Assembly (NCBI GenBank): GCA_015061115.1
Contig: SUXE01000005.1
Coordinates: 1 to 64,000 of the forward strand
DNA: 64,000 nt
Direction of reading: 5' to 3'
From: Bacteroidales bacterium
Lineage (GTDB): Bacteria; Bacteroidota; Bacteroidia; Bacteroidales; Paludibacteraceae
How positions within the stretch are numbered: position 1 is the first letter of the stretch; every line of letters begins with the position of its first letter. Of the stretch, positions 52,737-61,328 are shown one piece after another. The notes under the pieces were generated by a model that saw only the letters and a program-made list of their open reading frames with translations, was not told the DNA's origin and made no database searches. The position numbers and the translations under genes are program-made.

Positions 52737-52744
52737 CAAAAGTA
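52737..52744 (-). promoter_or_regulatory. Promoter -7 element for the SRP RNA-tRNA-Thr cluster
   Basis: Minus-strand TACTTTTG immediately before the SRP-like RNA. It is the only promoter-like site visible for the whole five-RNA unit. Confidence 0.65.
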
Positions 52745-53078
52745 TAAACTATTTATCACACAGCAAGTGTTTTCTGCTTTTTTTTTGCTAAAAGTTGCTT
52801 ATTTCTCTATGTATTACGCAAATATAAAATCAGATTGTGCTACAAATTGATGAGAAAATGATTCGATGTCTCAGTTTTGAGATTTGAATGTTGTGGTTCC
52901 CGTTTCAATGATGAACCTAAATTATGTGTTTTTGGACAGATTTGTGTCAAAAGAAGGATATTCTATATTTAAGAAGGAATGTGTTGCATATGTACTATAA
53001 TGTCATATTTTTATTAGTGTTTTTGTCGTTTTGGTGTTTGTTTTTTTGTCAGAATGTAATTTTTTTGGTATTTTTTAA
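52745..53078. other. AT-rich gap before the Na/Pi cotransporter gene
   Basis: About 330 bp, strongly T-rich on the + strand, without a supportable gene. A 63-codon frame at 52924-53115 is low-complexity and has no family resemblance. Confidence 0.5.
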
Positions 53079-53086
53079 TACTTTTG
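53079..53086 (+). promoter_or_regulatory. Promoter -7 element for the Na/Pi cotransporter gene
   Basis: TACTTTTG, 78 bp before the ATG at 53165. Confidence 0.5.
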
Positions 53087-53164
53087 TGGCCAGTTTAGGT
53101 AGTGAAATATGGTGATTTTAAAAGTCTCATTTTTCATAACACATTTTTAATTAATAACTTGATA

Positions 53165-54850
53165 ATGGATACTATCCTCAATTTATTGTCGTTATTCGGT
53201 TCTCTTGCGCTTTTCCTTTTCGGTATGAAAACGATGAGTGAAGGTTTGGAAAAATTTGCAGGTGATCGATTGCGAGCAATTCTTGCGGCAATGACCAAAA
53301 ATCGTGTAATGGGAGTCGTTACCGGAATTGTGATTACTGCAATGATTCAATCTTCGAGCGCCACGACCGTGATGGTTGTGAGTTTCGTGAATGCGGGATT
53401 GATGAATCTTACCCAGGCAATTGGTGTTATTATGGGTGCCAATGTTGGTACGACAGTGACGGCATGGATGATTTCTGCCATTGGATTCAAAGTGAACATA
53501 GCTGCTCTGACTCTTCCTTTGCTATGTGTGGGAATGCCACTTATTTTCAGCAGTATAAGTAAACGAAAAAGCGTCGGAGAGTTCATCTTCGGTTTCGCCT
53601 TCCTGTTTATGGGATTGAGCTATTTGCAGCAGTCGGCTACCGATTTGAATATTGGTTCCTACGTTGCCACCATGTTGGCAGGAGTAGCGGACGGAGGTTT
53701 TCTTACAATTCTCCTTTTCGTAGTAGTCGGAGCATTGGTTACAATGTTAGTGCAAGCATCAGCGGCCACAATGGCAATCACGCTGATGCTTTTTGATATG
53801 CATATCCCGGGATTTGGTTTCGAGCAAGCCGCAGCTCTTGCGATGGGCCAGAACATCGGAACGACAATCACTGCCTTTATGGCATCCCTTACAGCGAACA
53901 CTCAGGCTAAACGAGCAGCGTTGGCCCATATGTTCTTCAATGTTTTCGGAGTGTGTGTGGTGTTGATAATATTCTATCCTTTCTGTGATGCTGTGACGTG
54001 GATCGTTTCCAACGTGCTTCATGCGGGAGACAATGATTTGTTCCGTCTGTCTTCTTTCCATACTGCATTCAACATTTTCAATACTTTGTTGCTGATTGGT
54101 TTTGTGAAACAGATAGAAGCTTTAGTTTGCAAGGTGTTGCCAATGCCAGAGAATCAGGATGAAGAAAATCGTTTGGTATTCATCTCAGGTGGTTTGCTTT
54201 CCACAGCTGAGCTTTCTATACTTCAGGCTACAAAGGAGATTGTGGTGTTCGGTGAACGTTGCCGAAGAATGTTGACGTTTGTGCCTAAGGCGTTGGATAG
54301 CAAGAAAGATGAGGATTTTGAAAATGCATACAAGAAACTGGTGCATTACGAGCAGATTACCGACAATATGGAAGATGAGATCGGTAAGTATCTCGGCTTG
54401 GTTAGTGAGGGACGATTGAGTGGAGAGTCAAAGACTGCTATTGCTTGTATGCTTCGTGAGATTGGAGAATTGGAGAGTATCGGCGACAGTATTTTTCACC
54501 TTGGCCGAACAATATCCCGTCTACGCGAATATGGAGAAGAGACTTTCAATGATGAACAACTCGCTAATATCTCCAAGGCTCTGCAAATCGTAGACGAATC
54601 TTTGGTGGCTATGATCAAAGTGCTTTCATTGCCAGAGGAGAAGGCTGTCAACCTAAAGGAAAATATTGGTATTGAAGATCGTTTGAATGAACTTCGTACA
54701 AGATGTACGGAGAAAAATGTGGAGGCGATCAACAATAAGGAGTATAGTTATCGTCTTGGTACGTATTACATTGATTTTATCAATGAGTGTGAGAAAGCAG
54801 GCGACTACGTGATGAACGTTGTCCAGTCAGTAGCTAAGATGCAGGCGTGA
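53165..54850 (+). CDS. Na+/phosphate cotransporter family protein (NptA/YjbB-like)
   Basis: A 561-residue inner-membrane transporter. Two inverted PNaS/Na_Pi_cotrans repeats carry the hallmark glutamine-serine motifs IQSSSATTVM (near 60) and VQASAATMAI (near 200), each followed by GQNIGTT or GANVGTT. About eight hydrophobic segments lie within residues 1-325. The C-terminal 200 residues form a PhoU-like helical bundle. Homologues move phosphate, mainly exporting it in bacteria. The ATG at 53165 is chosen because the transport domain begins there (MDTILNLLSLFGSLALFLFG); an upstream in-frame ATG adds polar residues. Confidence 0.92.
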   Translation: MDTILNLLSLFGSLALFLFGMKTMSEGLEKFAGDRLRAILAAMTKNRVMGVVTGIVITAMIQSSSATTVMVVSFVNAGLMNLTQAIGVIMGANVGTTVTAWMISAIGFKVNIAALTLPLLCVGMPLIFSSISKRKSVGEFIFGFAFLFMGLSYLQQSATDLNIGSYVATMLAGVADGGFLTILLFVVVGALVTMLVQASAATMAITLMLFDMHIPGFGFEQAAALAMGQNIGTTITAFMASLTANTQAKRAALAHMFFNVFGVCVVLIIFYPFCDAVTWIVSNVLHAGDNDLFRLSSFHTAFNIFNTLLLIGFVKQIEALVCKVLPMPENQDEENRLVFISGGLLSTAELSILQATKEIVVFGERCRRMLTFVPKALDSKKDEDFENAYKKLVHYEQITDNMEDEIGKYLGLVSEGRLSGESKTAIACMLREIGELESIGDSIFHLGRTISRLREYGEETFNDEQLANISKALQIVDESLVAMIKVLSLPEEKAVNLKENIGIEDRLNELRTRCTEKNVEAINNKEYSYRLGTYYIDFINECEKAGDYVMNVVQSVAKMQA

Positions 54851-54873
54851 TTTTGATTTCAAATCATAAATAG

Positions 54874-54907
54874 AGAACCGTTTCATTTTTGAGACGGTTC
54901 TTTTTTT
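54874..54907 (+). terminator. Terminator after the Na/Pi cotransporter gene
   Basis: Stem AGAACCGTTTC / GAGACGGTTCT (one mismatch), followed by seven T. Confidence 0.85.
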
Positions 54908-54935
54908 GACATTTCGTATTTCTCTATAAATTTGT

Positions 54936-54943
54936 TATTTTTG
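54936..54943 (+). promoter_or_regulatory. Promoter -7 element for the ABC-F gene
   Basis: TATTTTTG, 22 bp before the ATG at 54965. Confidence 0.6.
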
Positions 54944-54964
54944 CACAAAAATTAATTTGTATAG

Positions 54965-56896
54965 ATGATTTCTGTAAACCAAGTCACTGTTGAGTTTGGT
55001 GGCTTTACTCTGTTAGACGATATATCTTTTGTGGTCAACGACAAAGACCGCATCGCTCTTGTTGGTAAGAATGGTGCTGGCAAATCGACAATGCTGAAAA
55101 TCTTTGCTGGTCTGCAAAACCCATCGAAGGGTTCGGTGTCGGTGCCAAAGGAGACAACCATAGGTTACCTTCCTCAGCATATGATCCACAACGACAATTG
55201 TACTGTCATGCAGGAGGCTGAGAAGGCTTTCTCCCACGTCTCTGATCTTCAGGCAAAAATTGATAAACTTGGAGCTGAACTTGCTGAACGTACTGATTAT
55301 GAGAGTGATTCTTATCATCAGTTGATCGACCGTTTGACGGAAGCTAATGAAAAACTTGCCATTCTTGGTGGAGGAAACTATATAGGTGAGATTGAGCGTA
55401 CACTTTGCGGACTTGGTTTCACTCGTGAGGATTTCAACCGTCAGACGAGTGAGTTCAGTGGCGGATGGCGTATGCGTATAGAGTTGGCAAAGATCTTGCT
55501 GATGCGTCCCGACGTGTTGCTTCTCGACGAGCCTACCAACCATTTGGATATCGAGTCGATCTGGTGGCTTGAGAATTTCTTGAAGAGTTCGGGTTGTGCT
55601 GTAGTGCTTGTGTCGCACGACCGTGCATTCATAGATAATGTTACAAACCGTACTATCGAGATCTCTCTAGGAAAAATATACGATTACAAGGTGAATTATT
55701 CTCACTATGTACAGCTTCGTAAGGAGAGACGTGAGCAACAGCTCCGTGCGTATGAAAACCAGCAGAAACAGATTGCCGATACTGAGGAATTCATTGAAAG
55801 ATTCCGTTACAAGGCGACAAAGAGTGTGCAGGTGCAGAGCCGTATCAAGCAACTTGAAAAAATAGAGAGAATTGAGGTAGACGAGGAGGATAACGCTGCT
55901 TTACACCTAAAATTCCCGCCAGCACCACACAGCGGATCCGTCAGTGTGGAGGCAAAGAACCTTACTAAGAAGTATGGCGACCATGTGGTGCTCGACAATA
56001 TAGATATCTGCATCAAACGTGGAGAAAAGGTCGCTTTCGTAGGTAAGAACGGTGAAGGTAAGTCTACTCTTGTGAAATGTATCATGAATCAGATAGACTA
56101 CGATGGGGAACTCCGTCTGGGACATCTGGTGAAAATCGGATATTTCGCACAGAATCAAGCTTCGCTTTTGGATGGCGAGTTGACTGTGTTCGACACGATT
56201 GATTATGTGGCGACGGGAGAGATCCGCACAAAAATCAAGGATATCCTCGGTGCTTTCATGTTTGGTGGAGAGGCATCAGAGAAGAAGGTGAAAGTGTTGT
56301 CGGGAGGTGAGAGAACGCGTTTGGCGATGATACGTCTGCTTCTCGAACCAGTCAATTTCCTTGTGCTCGACGAGCCTACCAACCACTTGGATATGCGTAC
56401 TAAGGATGTGTTGAAGGAGGCGATCAAGGCATTTGACGGCACTGTGATTGTCGTGTCGCACGACCGTGAGTTTCTTGATGGATTGGTGGAGAAAACATAT
56501 GAGTTTGCCAACCATAAGGTGGTGGAACATCTCGGTGGAATCTACGATTTCCTAAAGAGCAAACAGATGGAAAATCTTCAGGAGTTGGAGGTCAAGAAAA
56601 CGGTTGCCGACAGCAACGTCGCAACAAAGGCTCCGACAGAGGGCAAACTTTCTTATGAGGCTCAGAAGGAGAAACAGAAGCAGGTCCGCAAGGCAGAAAA
56701 AGCCGTGGCAGACAATGAGGCTGAGGTGGCAAAACTTGAGAACAAGATCGCAGAGATAGAGGCAAAGTTGGCGGAAGGAGATACCGACGCTGATTTGCTG
56801 ACTCAATATGAAAAGGCAAAAAAGAGCCTTGATGAAAAGATGTACGAATGGGAAATCCTGACGGAGGAACTAGAAAAATTAAAGAATGAACAGTGA
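54965..56896 (+). CDS. ABC-F family ATP-binding protein (Uup/YheS-like)
   Basis: A 643-residue soluble protein with two ABC ATPase domains and no membrane part, acting on the ribosome as a translation factor. Domain 1: Walker A GKNGAGKST, signature FSGGWRMRIELAK, Walker B LLLDEPTNHLD. Domain 2 (from about 325): GKNGEGKST, LSGGERTRLAMIR, LVLDEPTNHLD. The linker between them (about 225-315) is a charged helical P-site tRNA-interaction motif. The C-terminal 90 residues are coiled-coil. No features mark it as an antibiotic-resistance subtype. Its stop overlaps the rlmB start by 1 nt (TGATG). Confidence 0.93.
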   Translation: MISVNQVTVEFGGFTLLDDISFVVNDKDRIALVGKNGAGKSTMLKIFAGLQNPSKGSVSVPKETTIGYLPQHMIHNDNCTVMQEAEKAFSHVSDLQAKIDKLGAELAERTDYESDSYHQLIDRLTEANEKLAILGGGNYIGEIERTLCGLGFTREDFNRQTSEFSGGWRMRIELAKILLMRPDVLLLDEPTNHLDIESIWWLENFLKSSGCAVVLVSHDRAFIDNVTNRTIEISLGKIYDYKVNYSHYVQLRKERREQQLRAYENQQKQIADTEEFIERFRYKATKSVQVQSRIKQLEKIERIEVDEEDNAALHLKFPPAPHSGSVSVEAKNLTKKYGDHVVLDNIDICIKRGEKVAFVGKNGEGKSTLVKCIMNQIDYDGELRLGHLVKIGYFAQNQASLLDGELTVFDTIDYVATGEIRTKIKDILGAFMFGGEASEKKVKVLSGGERTRLAMIRLLLEPVNFLVLDEPTNHLDMRTKDVLKEAIKAFDGTVIVVSHDREFLDGLVEKTYEFANHKVVEHLGGIYDFLKSKQMENLQELEVKKTVADSNVATKAPTEGKLSYEAQKEKQKQVRKAEKAVADNEAEVAKLENKIAEIEAKLAEGDTDADLLTQYEKAKKSLDEKMYEWEILTEELEKLKNEQ

Positions 56897-57636
56897 TGAA
56901 AGAGAATGAAATGATATTTGGAATCCGCGCGATCATAGAAGCGATCGAGTCGGATAAGGAGATTGACAAAATCATATTGAAGAAGGATCTTCAGAGTGAG
57001 TTGTCGCACGAACTTTTCGAAGTCCTTCGTTCGCATCCTTTGATTCAGGTGCAGCGTGTGCCTCTTGAGAGAATCAACAAATATACCCGCAAGAATCATC
57101 AGGGTGCTATTGCTTTCATCAGCAGCACTCATTATCAGAGAGTTGAGGATCTTGTGCAGAATATTTTCGAGGAGGGCAAGGATCCGTTCTTCATTATATT
57201 GGACGGTGTGACAGATGTCAGAAACTTCGGTGCCATCGCACGTACATGTGAGTGTGCTGGTGTCGACGCGATTGTCATACCTTTCCGTGGAAGTGTCAGT
57301 GTGGGCGCAGACGCAATCAAGACATCTGCAGGAGCTTTGCACACATTGCCTGTATGTAAGGAGAAAAACCTTGTGCAGACGGTGAAATACTTGAAAGCCA
57401 GTGGAGTGCGCGTCGTCGCAGCCACAGAGAAAGGCGATAAGGTTTACACTGACACAGATTTGACTGGTCCGTTGGCAATTGTCATGGGAGCTGAGGATAC
57501 AGGAGTGTCGCCTGAGATAATAAGATTGTGCGACGATTTGGTGAAGATTCCGATCAACGGAAAAATCTCATCACTTAACGTGTCTGTTGCGGCTGGAGTG
57601 ATGATCTATGAGTCTATACGTCAGCGTCAGAAGTAA
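56896..57636 (+). CDS. rlmB: 23S rRNA (guanosine-2'-O-)-methyltransferase RlmB
   Basis: SpoU-family 2'-O-methyltransferase for G2251 (E. coli numbering) of 23S rRNA. The 246-residue protein has an N-terminal substrate-binding domain (about 1-75) and a SPOUT trefoil-knot domain. Motif 1 is DVRNFGAIARTCE near 104-116, motif 2 is AIVMGAEDTGVS near 193-204 and motif 3 is KISSLNVSVAAGVMIYE near 221-237. The ATG at 56896 overlaps the ABC-F stop (TGATG); a GTG one codon upstream is the less likely start. Confidence 0.93.
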   Translation: MKENEMIFGIRAIIEAIESDKEIDKIILKKDLQSELSHELFEVLRSHPLIQVQRVPLERINKYTRKNHQGAIAFISSTHYQRVEDLVQNIFEEGKDPFFIILDGVTDVRNFGAIARTCECAGVDAIVIPFRGSVSVGADAIKTSAGALHTLPVCKEKNLVQTVKYLKASGVRVVAATEKGDKVYTDTDLTGPLAIVMGAEDTGVSPEIIRLCDDLVKIPINGKISSLNVSVAAGVMIYESIRQRQK

Positions 57637-57657
57637 AAACAGCTATTGAGATCCGTT

Positions 57658-58347
57658 ATGGAGGTATTGTACGAAGATAACCATATAATCATTGTAAACA
57701 AGACTTGCAGAGAGATTGTGCAGGGCGACAAGACTGGCGACACAACTCTTGGCGAGCAGATTGCGGCATATATAAAGGAGAAGTATGCCAAGCCAGGCAA
57801 TGTCTTCGTCGGTGTGGCTCACAGACTCGATCGCCCAACAAGTGGAGTGGTGGTTTTTGCCAAGACCAGCAAGGCTCTTTCCCGTCTGTGTGATATGTTT
57901 GCGCATCACGACGTGAAGAAACTCTATTGGGCAGTGGTGAAGAATGCACCGAAGGAGGAAGAAAAGACGTTGGTCAACTATCTGAAACGCAATGAGAAGC
58001 AGAACAAGAGTTTTGTGGTAGGCAAGGGAGTCAAGGATGCGAAAGAGGCGATACTGACTTACCGTACCATTGCTAAATCAGACAATTACACGTTGCTTGA
58101 GGTCGATTTGGCTACAGGACGTCATCATCAGATACGTTGTCAGCTGGCAAACATTGGTTCACCTATCAAAGGTGATTTGAAATATGGTTTTCCACGTTCA
58201 AATCCAGACGGAGGAATCTCACTGCATGCCCGTTCGATCGAGTTTATCCATCCTGTGTCTAAAAAAGAGATAAAGGTGGTGGCTCCTGTTCCAGACGACA
58301 ATTTATGGAAAGAGTTGGAACGATTGGCGGTCGAAGAAGAACGATAG
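57658..58347 (+). CDS. RluA-family pseudouridine synthase
   Basis: Isomerises uridine to pseudouridine in rRNA or tRNA. The 229-residue protein has the catalytic segment GVAHRLDRPTSGVVVFAKT (near 54-72) with the Asp of HRLDR. The family endings TGRHHQIRCQLANIGSPIKGD and ISLHARSIEF are present. There is no S4 domain, so it is close to the RluA/RluC-type stand-alone catalytic domain. Exact target is unknown. It begins 21 nt after rlmB, in a likely translation-related operon with ABC-F and rlmB. Confidence 0.92.
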   Translation: MEVLYEDNHIIIVNKTCREIVQGDKTGDTTLGEQIAAYIKEKYAKPGNVFVGVAHRLDRPTSGVVVFAKTSKALSRLCDMFAHHDVKKLYWAVVKNAPKEEEKTLVNYLKRNEKQNKSFVVGKGVKDAKEAILTYRTIAKSDNYTLLEVDLATGRHHQIRCQLANIGSPIKGDLKYGFPRSNPDGGISLHARSIEFIHPVSKKEIKVVAPVPDDNLWKELERLAVEEER

Positions 58348-58390
58348 GGAGTTAATTCTTAACTGTTAATTCTTAATTTATTCTAGGAGG

Positions 58391-59035
58391 ATGGATATTT
58401 TCAGCCAGGAAATAGAGAATTATATCACGTCTCACATCGAGCCGGAACCAGATTTCTTGAAGAAACTTGTTCGTGACACTAATCTGTATACACTTAAGCC
58501 ACGTATGCTTTCCGGACATTTGCAGGGACGATTGTTGAAGATGTTCTGTGCTATGACGGGGGCAAAGAGAGTTGTGGAAATCGGCACGTTCACCGGATAT
58601 TCCGCGCTTTGTATGGCTGAGGCTTTGCCTGCCGATGGAGAGGTGCATACCATCGACATCAACGACGAGTTGGAAGAGTTGATTTTCAACGGATTCGAAA
58701 GAGCCGGTGAGGTTGGAAAGAAAATCCATTTCCATATTGGAGACGCTGCAGAATTGATACCGCAGATGGAAGGCGAGTTTGATGTCTGCTTTATGGATGG
58801 CAACAAACGTCATTATATGGAGTACTTGGATGCCGTCTACCCAAAGATGCGAATGGGCGGATTGATAATCGCCGACAACACATTATGGGATGGACATGTG
58901 TTGGAAGAGGATAGAAACGATGCTCAGACGGCAGGAATCAAGAAGTTCAACGACTCGGTTTGTGCCGACGAGAGATTCTTCGTGACTATGGTGCCGTTGC
59001 GTGACGGAATGACATTGATAAGGAAAATAAAATAA
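58391..59035 (+). CDS. Class I SAM-dependent O-methyltransferase
   Basis: A 214-residue member of the caffeoyl-CoA/catechol O-methyltransferase family (AdoMet_MTase, Methyltransf_3). SAM motif I is VVEIGTFTGYSALCMA (near 61-76). The acidic HTIDIN motif follows, then the metal-binding Asp in FMDGNKRHY (near 136-144) and ADNTLWDG (near 160-167). Divalent metal is expected to hold the catechol-type substrate, which is unknown. An AGGAGG directly abuts the ATG at 58391, too close for a working Shine-Dalgarno. It is separated from the pseudouridine synthase gene by a short TTAATTCTTAAC repeat. Confidence 0.9.
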   Translation: MDIFSQEIENYITSHIEPEPDFLKKLVRDTNLYTLKPRMLSGHLQGRLLKMFCAMTGAKRVVEIGTFTGYSALCMAEALPADGEVHTIDINDELEELIFNGFERAGEVGKKIHFHIGDAAELIPQMEGEFDVCFMDGNKRHYMEYLDAVYPKMRMGGLIIADNTLWDGHVLEEDRNDAQTAGIKKFNDSVCADERFFVTMVPLRDGMTLIRKIK

Positions 59036-59042
59036 GAAAACT

Positions 59043-59570
59043 ATGAATATCAGATTATTATTGGCGATAGCTACACCACTTTTCGCGGCTACTATATTTT
59101 CATCTTGTGACGATGATGATGACGACACAAGTAAACTTAATTCATATCAGGAAAACAAAGAGTATGGAGAGAAGTTTCTGATGGAGAAAAGAACGGAAGA
59201 GGGAATCCTCGAGTCTTCTACTGGATTGTTGTTCAAGGTAAACACATTTAATTCTAAAGGAATACGTCCTGAGGATGGGGATACGATTTATGCTGTTGTT
59301 ACTGGAAACAAGATTGAAAACAAACAGAATGAGTTTAGATATGATACAATAAAGGGACCTATGCAAGGACAGGTGAAAGCTTTGACGGAGGGAATCAAAT
59401 ATATGACAGTCGGTTCGGATTTTGATTTTTACTCACCATACTATCTTGCTTACGGAACTGTTACTTATGAAGGAATGAGTCGTGATCCAAAGATGACGGT
59501 GACGGTTAATCCGTATTCAGCGGTAAAATTCAATGTCAAGTTGCTTGGTGTTAAGAAATTGGATAAATAA
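59043..59570 (+). CDS. FKBP-like (DUF4827-type) lipoprotein
   Basis: A 175-residue probable lipoprotein. The signal ends in IFSSC (Cys22), followed by six aspartates. The rest aligns in outline with FKBP-type peptidyl-prolyl isomerases: EGIKYMTVGSDFDFYSPYYL then AYG (near 118-140), and a terminal VKFNVKLLGVKK strand. The FKBP first half is weak: the usual Tyr-x-Gly and Phe-Asp-Ser residues are replaced (DTIYAVVTGNKIENKQNEF). Isomerase activity is therefore doubtful. It begins 7 nt after the O-methyltransferase stop and ends at a strong terminator. Confidence 0.75.
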   Translation: MNIRLLLAIATPLFAATIFSSCDDDDDDTSKLNSYQENKEYGEKFLMEKRTEEGILESSTGLLFKVNTFNSKGIRPEDGDTIYAVVTGNKIENKQNEFRYDTIKGPMQGQVKALTEGIKYMTVGSDFDFYSPYYLAYGTVTYEGMSRDPKMTVTVNPYSAVKFNVKLLGVKKLDK

Positions 59571-59601
59571 TACATCAAAATAAAGCAACAGACTACAAAT
59601 C

Positions 59602-59645
59602 AAAGGGGACAATACACAAAGACAGTGTATTGTCCCCTTTTTTAT
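59602..59645. terminator. Bidirectional terminator between FKBP-like and ABC genes
   Basis: Perfect 16-bp stem AAAGGGGACAATACAC / GTGTATTGTCCCCTTT with a seven-base loop and T tract. It separates converging genes. Confidence 0.93.
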
Positions 59646-59662
59646 AATGAGAGACTGATTTA

Positions 59663-61312
59663 TTAGCCTTTCATCTCAACATGTGCTTTCCCGTCTTTTA
59701 TGGTAATAATCTTGTCCGCACCTGCAATGGTTCGCAATCTATGGGCGATAACCAACACTGTCTTTCCCTTGATTAGTCTGGAAATAGATTGTTGTATAAG
59801 CGTCTCGTTCTCAACGTCTAGTGATGCGGAAGCCTCATCCAAAAGAATTATTGGTGCATTTTTGAGGAATGCACGTGCTATGGAAATACGCTGACGCTCA
59901 CCGCCGGAGAGTTTCTTTCCGTTTTCACCTATAATGGTATCCCATTTGTCAGGTAATTGTTCGATAAACTCCGTGCAGTTGGCCAGTGCTGCGGCTTGTT
60001 TCACTTGGTCGTCGGTGGCGTTTTTGTCGCCGATACGAATATTTTCCATAATTGTATTGTTGAAAAGAGTGACATCTTGGAAAACAATAGAGTAGATACT
60101 CATCAGTTTTTCTGGATCAACCTTAGAAATATCCTGTCCACCTACGGTTATTTTACCGGAGTCAATATCCCAAAATCTTGCTGCAAGACGAGATACCGTT
60201 GTTTTGCCGCTTCCGGAAGGACCGACCAATGCGGTTATTTCGCCTTGTTTCGCAGTAAACGAAACACCGTCGAGAATTTTTTTGCCGTCTTGGTATGAGA
60301 ATTTGACATTGTCAAATACTATATCTCCACCATTAACTCTGAGTTCCTCAGTTGCCGATTGTTCCTTGTGTAGGAGAATATTGTTGAGACGGTCGCTGTT
60401 GACGTCGAGAGCTATAATAGCGGCAAAATGTTCAAGCGAAATAAGCAATGGATCGTAAAGACGGGATACAACAATCAAAAACAGGAAATATTCCAAGACT
60501 CCCAATTGTCCTGATTTCAAAAGCATTGCACCGACAAGGGCTGTGGTGGCGATACCGAATTTCAAAATCATTTCGGCATTGCAGACAAACACTCCAGTGC
60601 CGAGTTCACTCCACAGCTTACGCTTCTCTAACGTATGGATCTTATCTTTGACCTCTTGATAATAACTGTCTTGTGCGTTATTCTGGCGGAGATCACGGAT
60701 AGTCTCTAAACATTCCTGTATTTTTTCGGTCATCTCTACCTGGGCGATGCTCTGCTTCCTACCCAAGCGTTGCTGAACACTGCGTGAAAATGCTACAATT
60801 ATTAGGCAAATTGGCAAGACCCAAACGGCGGCTAAAGCCATCTTCCAGTTTATAAAAAATAGACACACAGCCAATATGCAAGTGCTTGCTATCGAACCTA
60901 TAAACTGTGGGATGAAGTGTGATGAAGCCTGTTCTATTTGAGCTGCATCATCCATGATTGTTGATGTTAGATCTGCACTATCTTTTTTTGAAAAAAACGA
61001 TAGTGGCAGATGACGTAGTTTTTCGGCTAAAGAAATACGTCTGATACCACTTTCTTTGTAGGTGGAAAAGTAACAAGTGTTATATTGGATGACGGTTGTC
61101 ACTGCCATAATCACAACCCATATGCAAATGCCTGATATATAAAACGAGGCCTTTCCTTCAATGTTCCCGTCCAGCATGTCTTTCACCAAAAAATAAAGCA
61201 GAACGACTGGTGAAAACAAGGTCAGATTATAAAATATATTAGCTATCGACGCTACAACCATCGCCTTCGCACCTTCGTCTGAAAGTGCATATTTTTGTTT
61301 GAAATTTGTCAT
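59663..61312 (-). CDS. ABC transporter, fused permease/ATPase (exporter fold), second of a pair
   Basis: A 549-residue half-transporter: six membrane segments in about residues 1-310 and an ATPase domain (about 325-549). The ATPase has Walker A GPSGSGKTT, Q-loop IVFQDVTLFNNTI, signature LSGGERQRISIARAF, Walker B IILLDEASASLD and H-loop IAHRLRT. It lies 16 nt after the other half-transporter gene, so the two most likely form a heterodimer. Such Bacteroidetes pairs resemble IrtAB/YbtPQ-type siderophore transporters as well as lipid or drug exporters; the substrate is not evident here. Confidence 0.9.
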   Translation of the reverse strand: MTNFKQKYALSDEGAKAMVVASIANIFYNLTLFSPVVLLYFLVKDMLDGNIEGKASFYISGICIWVVIMAVTTVIQYNTCYFSTYKESGIRRISLAEKLRHLPLSFFSKKDSADLTSTIMDDAAQIEQASSHFIPQFIGSIASTCILAVCLFFINWKMALAAVWVLPICLIIVAFSRSVQQRLGRKQSIAQVEMTEKIQECLETIRDLRQNNAQDSYYQEVKDKIHTLEKRKLWSELGTGVFVCNAEMILKFGIATTALVGAMLLKSGQLGVLEYFLFLIVVSRLYDPLLISLEHFAAIIALDVNSDRLNNILLHKEQSATEELRVNGGDIVFDNVKFSYQDGKKILDGVSFTAKQGEITALVGPSGSGKTTVSRLAARFWDIDSGKITVGGQDISKVDPEKLMSIYSIVFQDVTLFNNTIMENIRIGDKNATDDQVKQAAALANCTEFIEQLPDKWDTIIGENGKKLSGGERQRISIARAFLKNAPIILLDEASASLDVENETLIQQSISRLIKGKTVLVIAHRLRTIAGADKIITIKDGKAHVEMKG

Positions 61313-61328
61313 AGTTATAATGATGAAT

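Noticed and set aside
52924-53115. 63-codon Phe/Leu/Cys-rich + strand frame before the Na/Pi cotransporter
   Set aside because: T-rich DNA gives such frames by chance; it overlaps the promoter region of the transporter.
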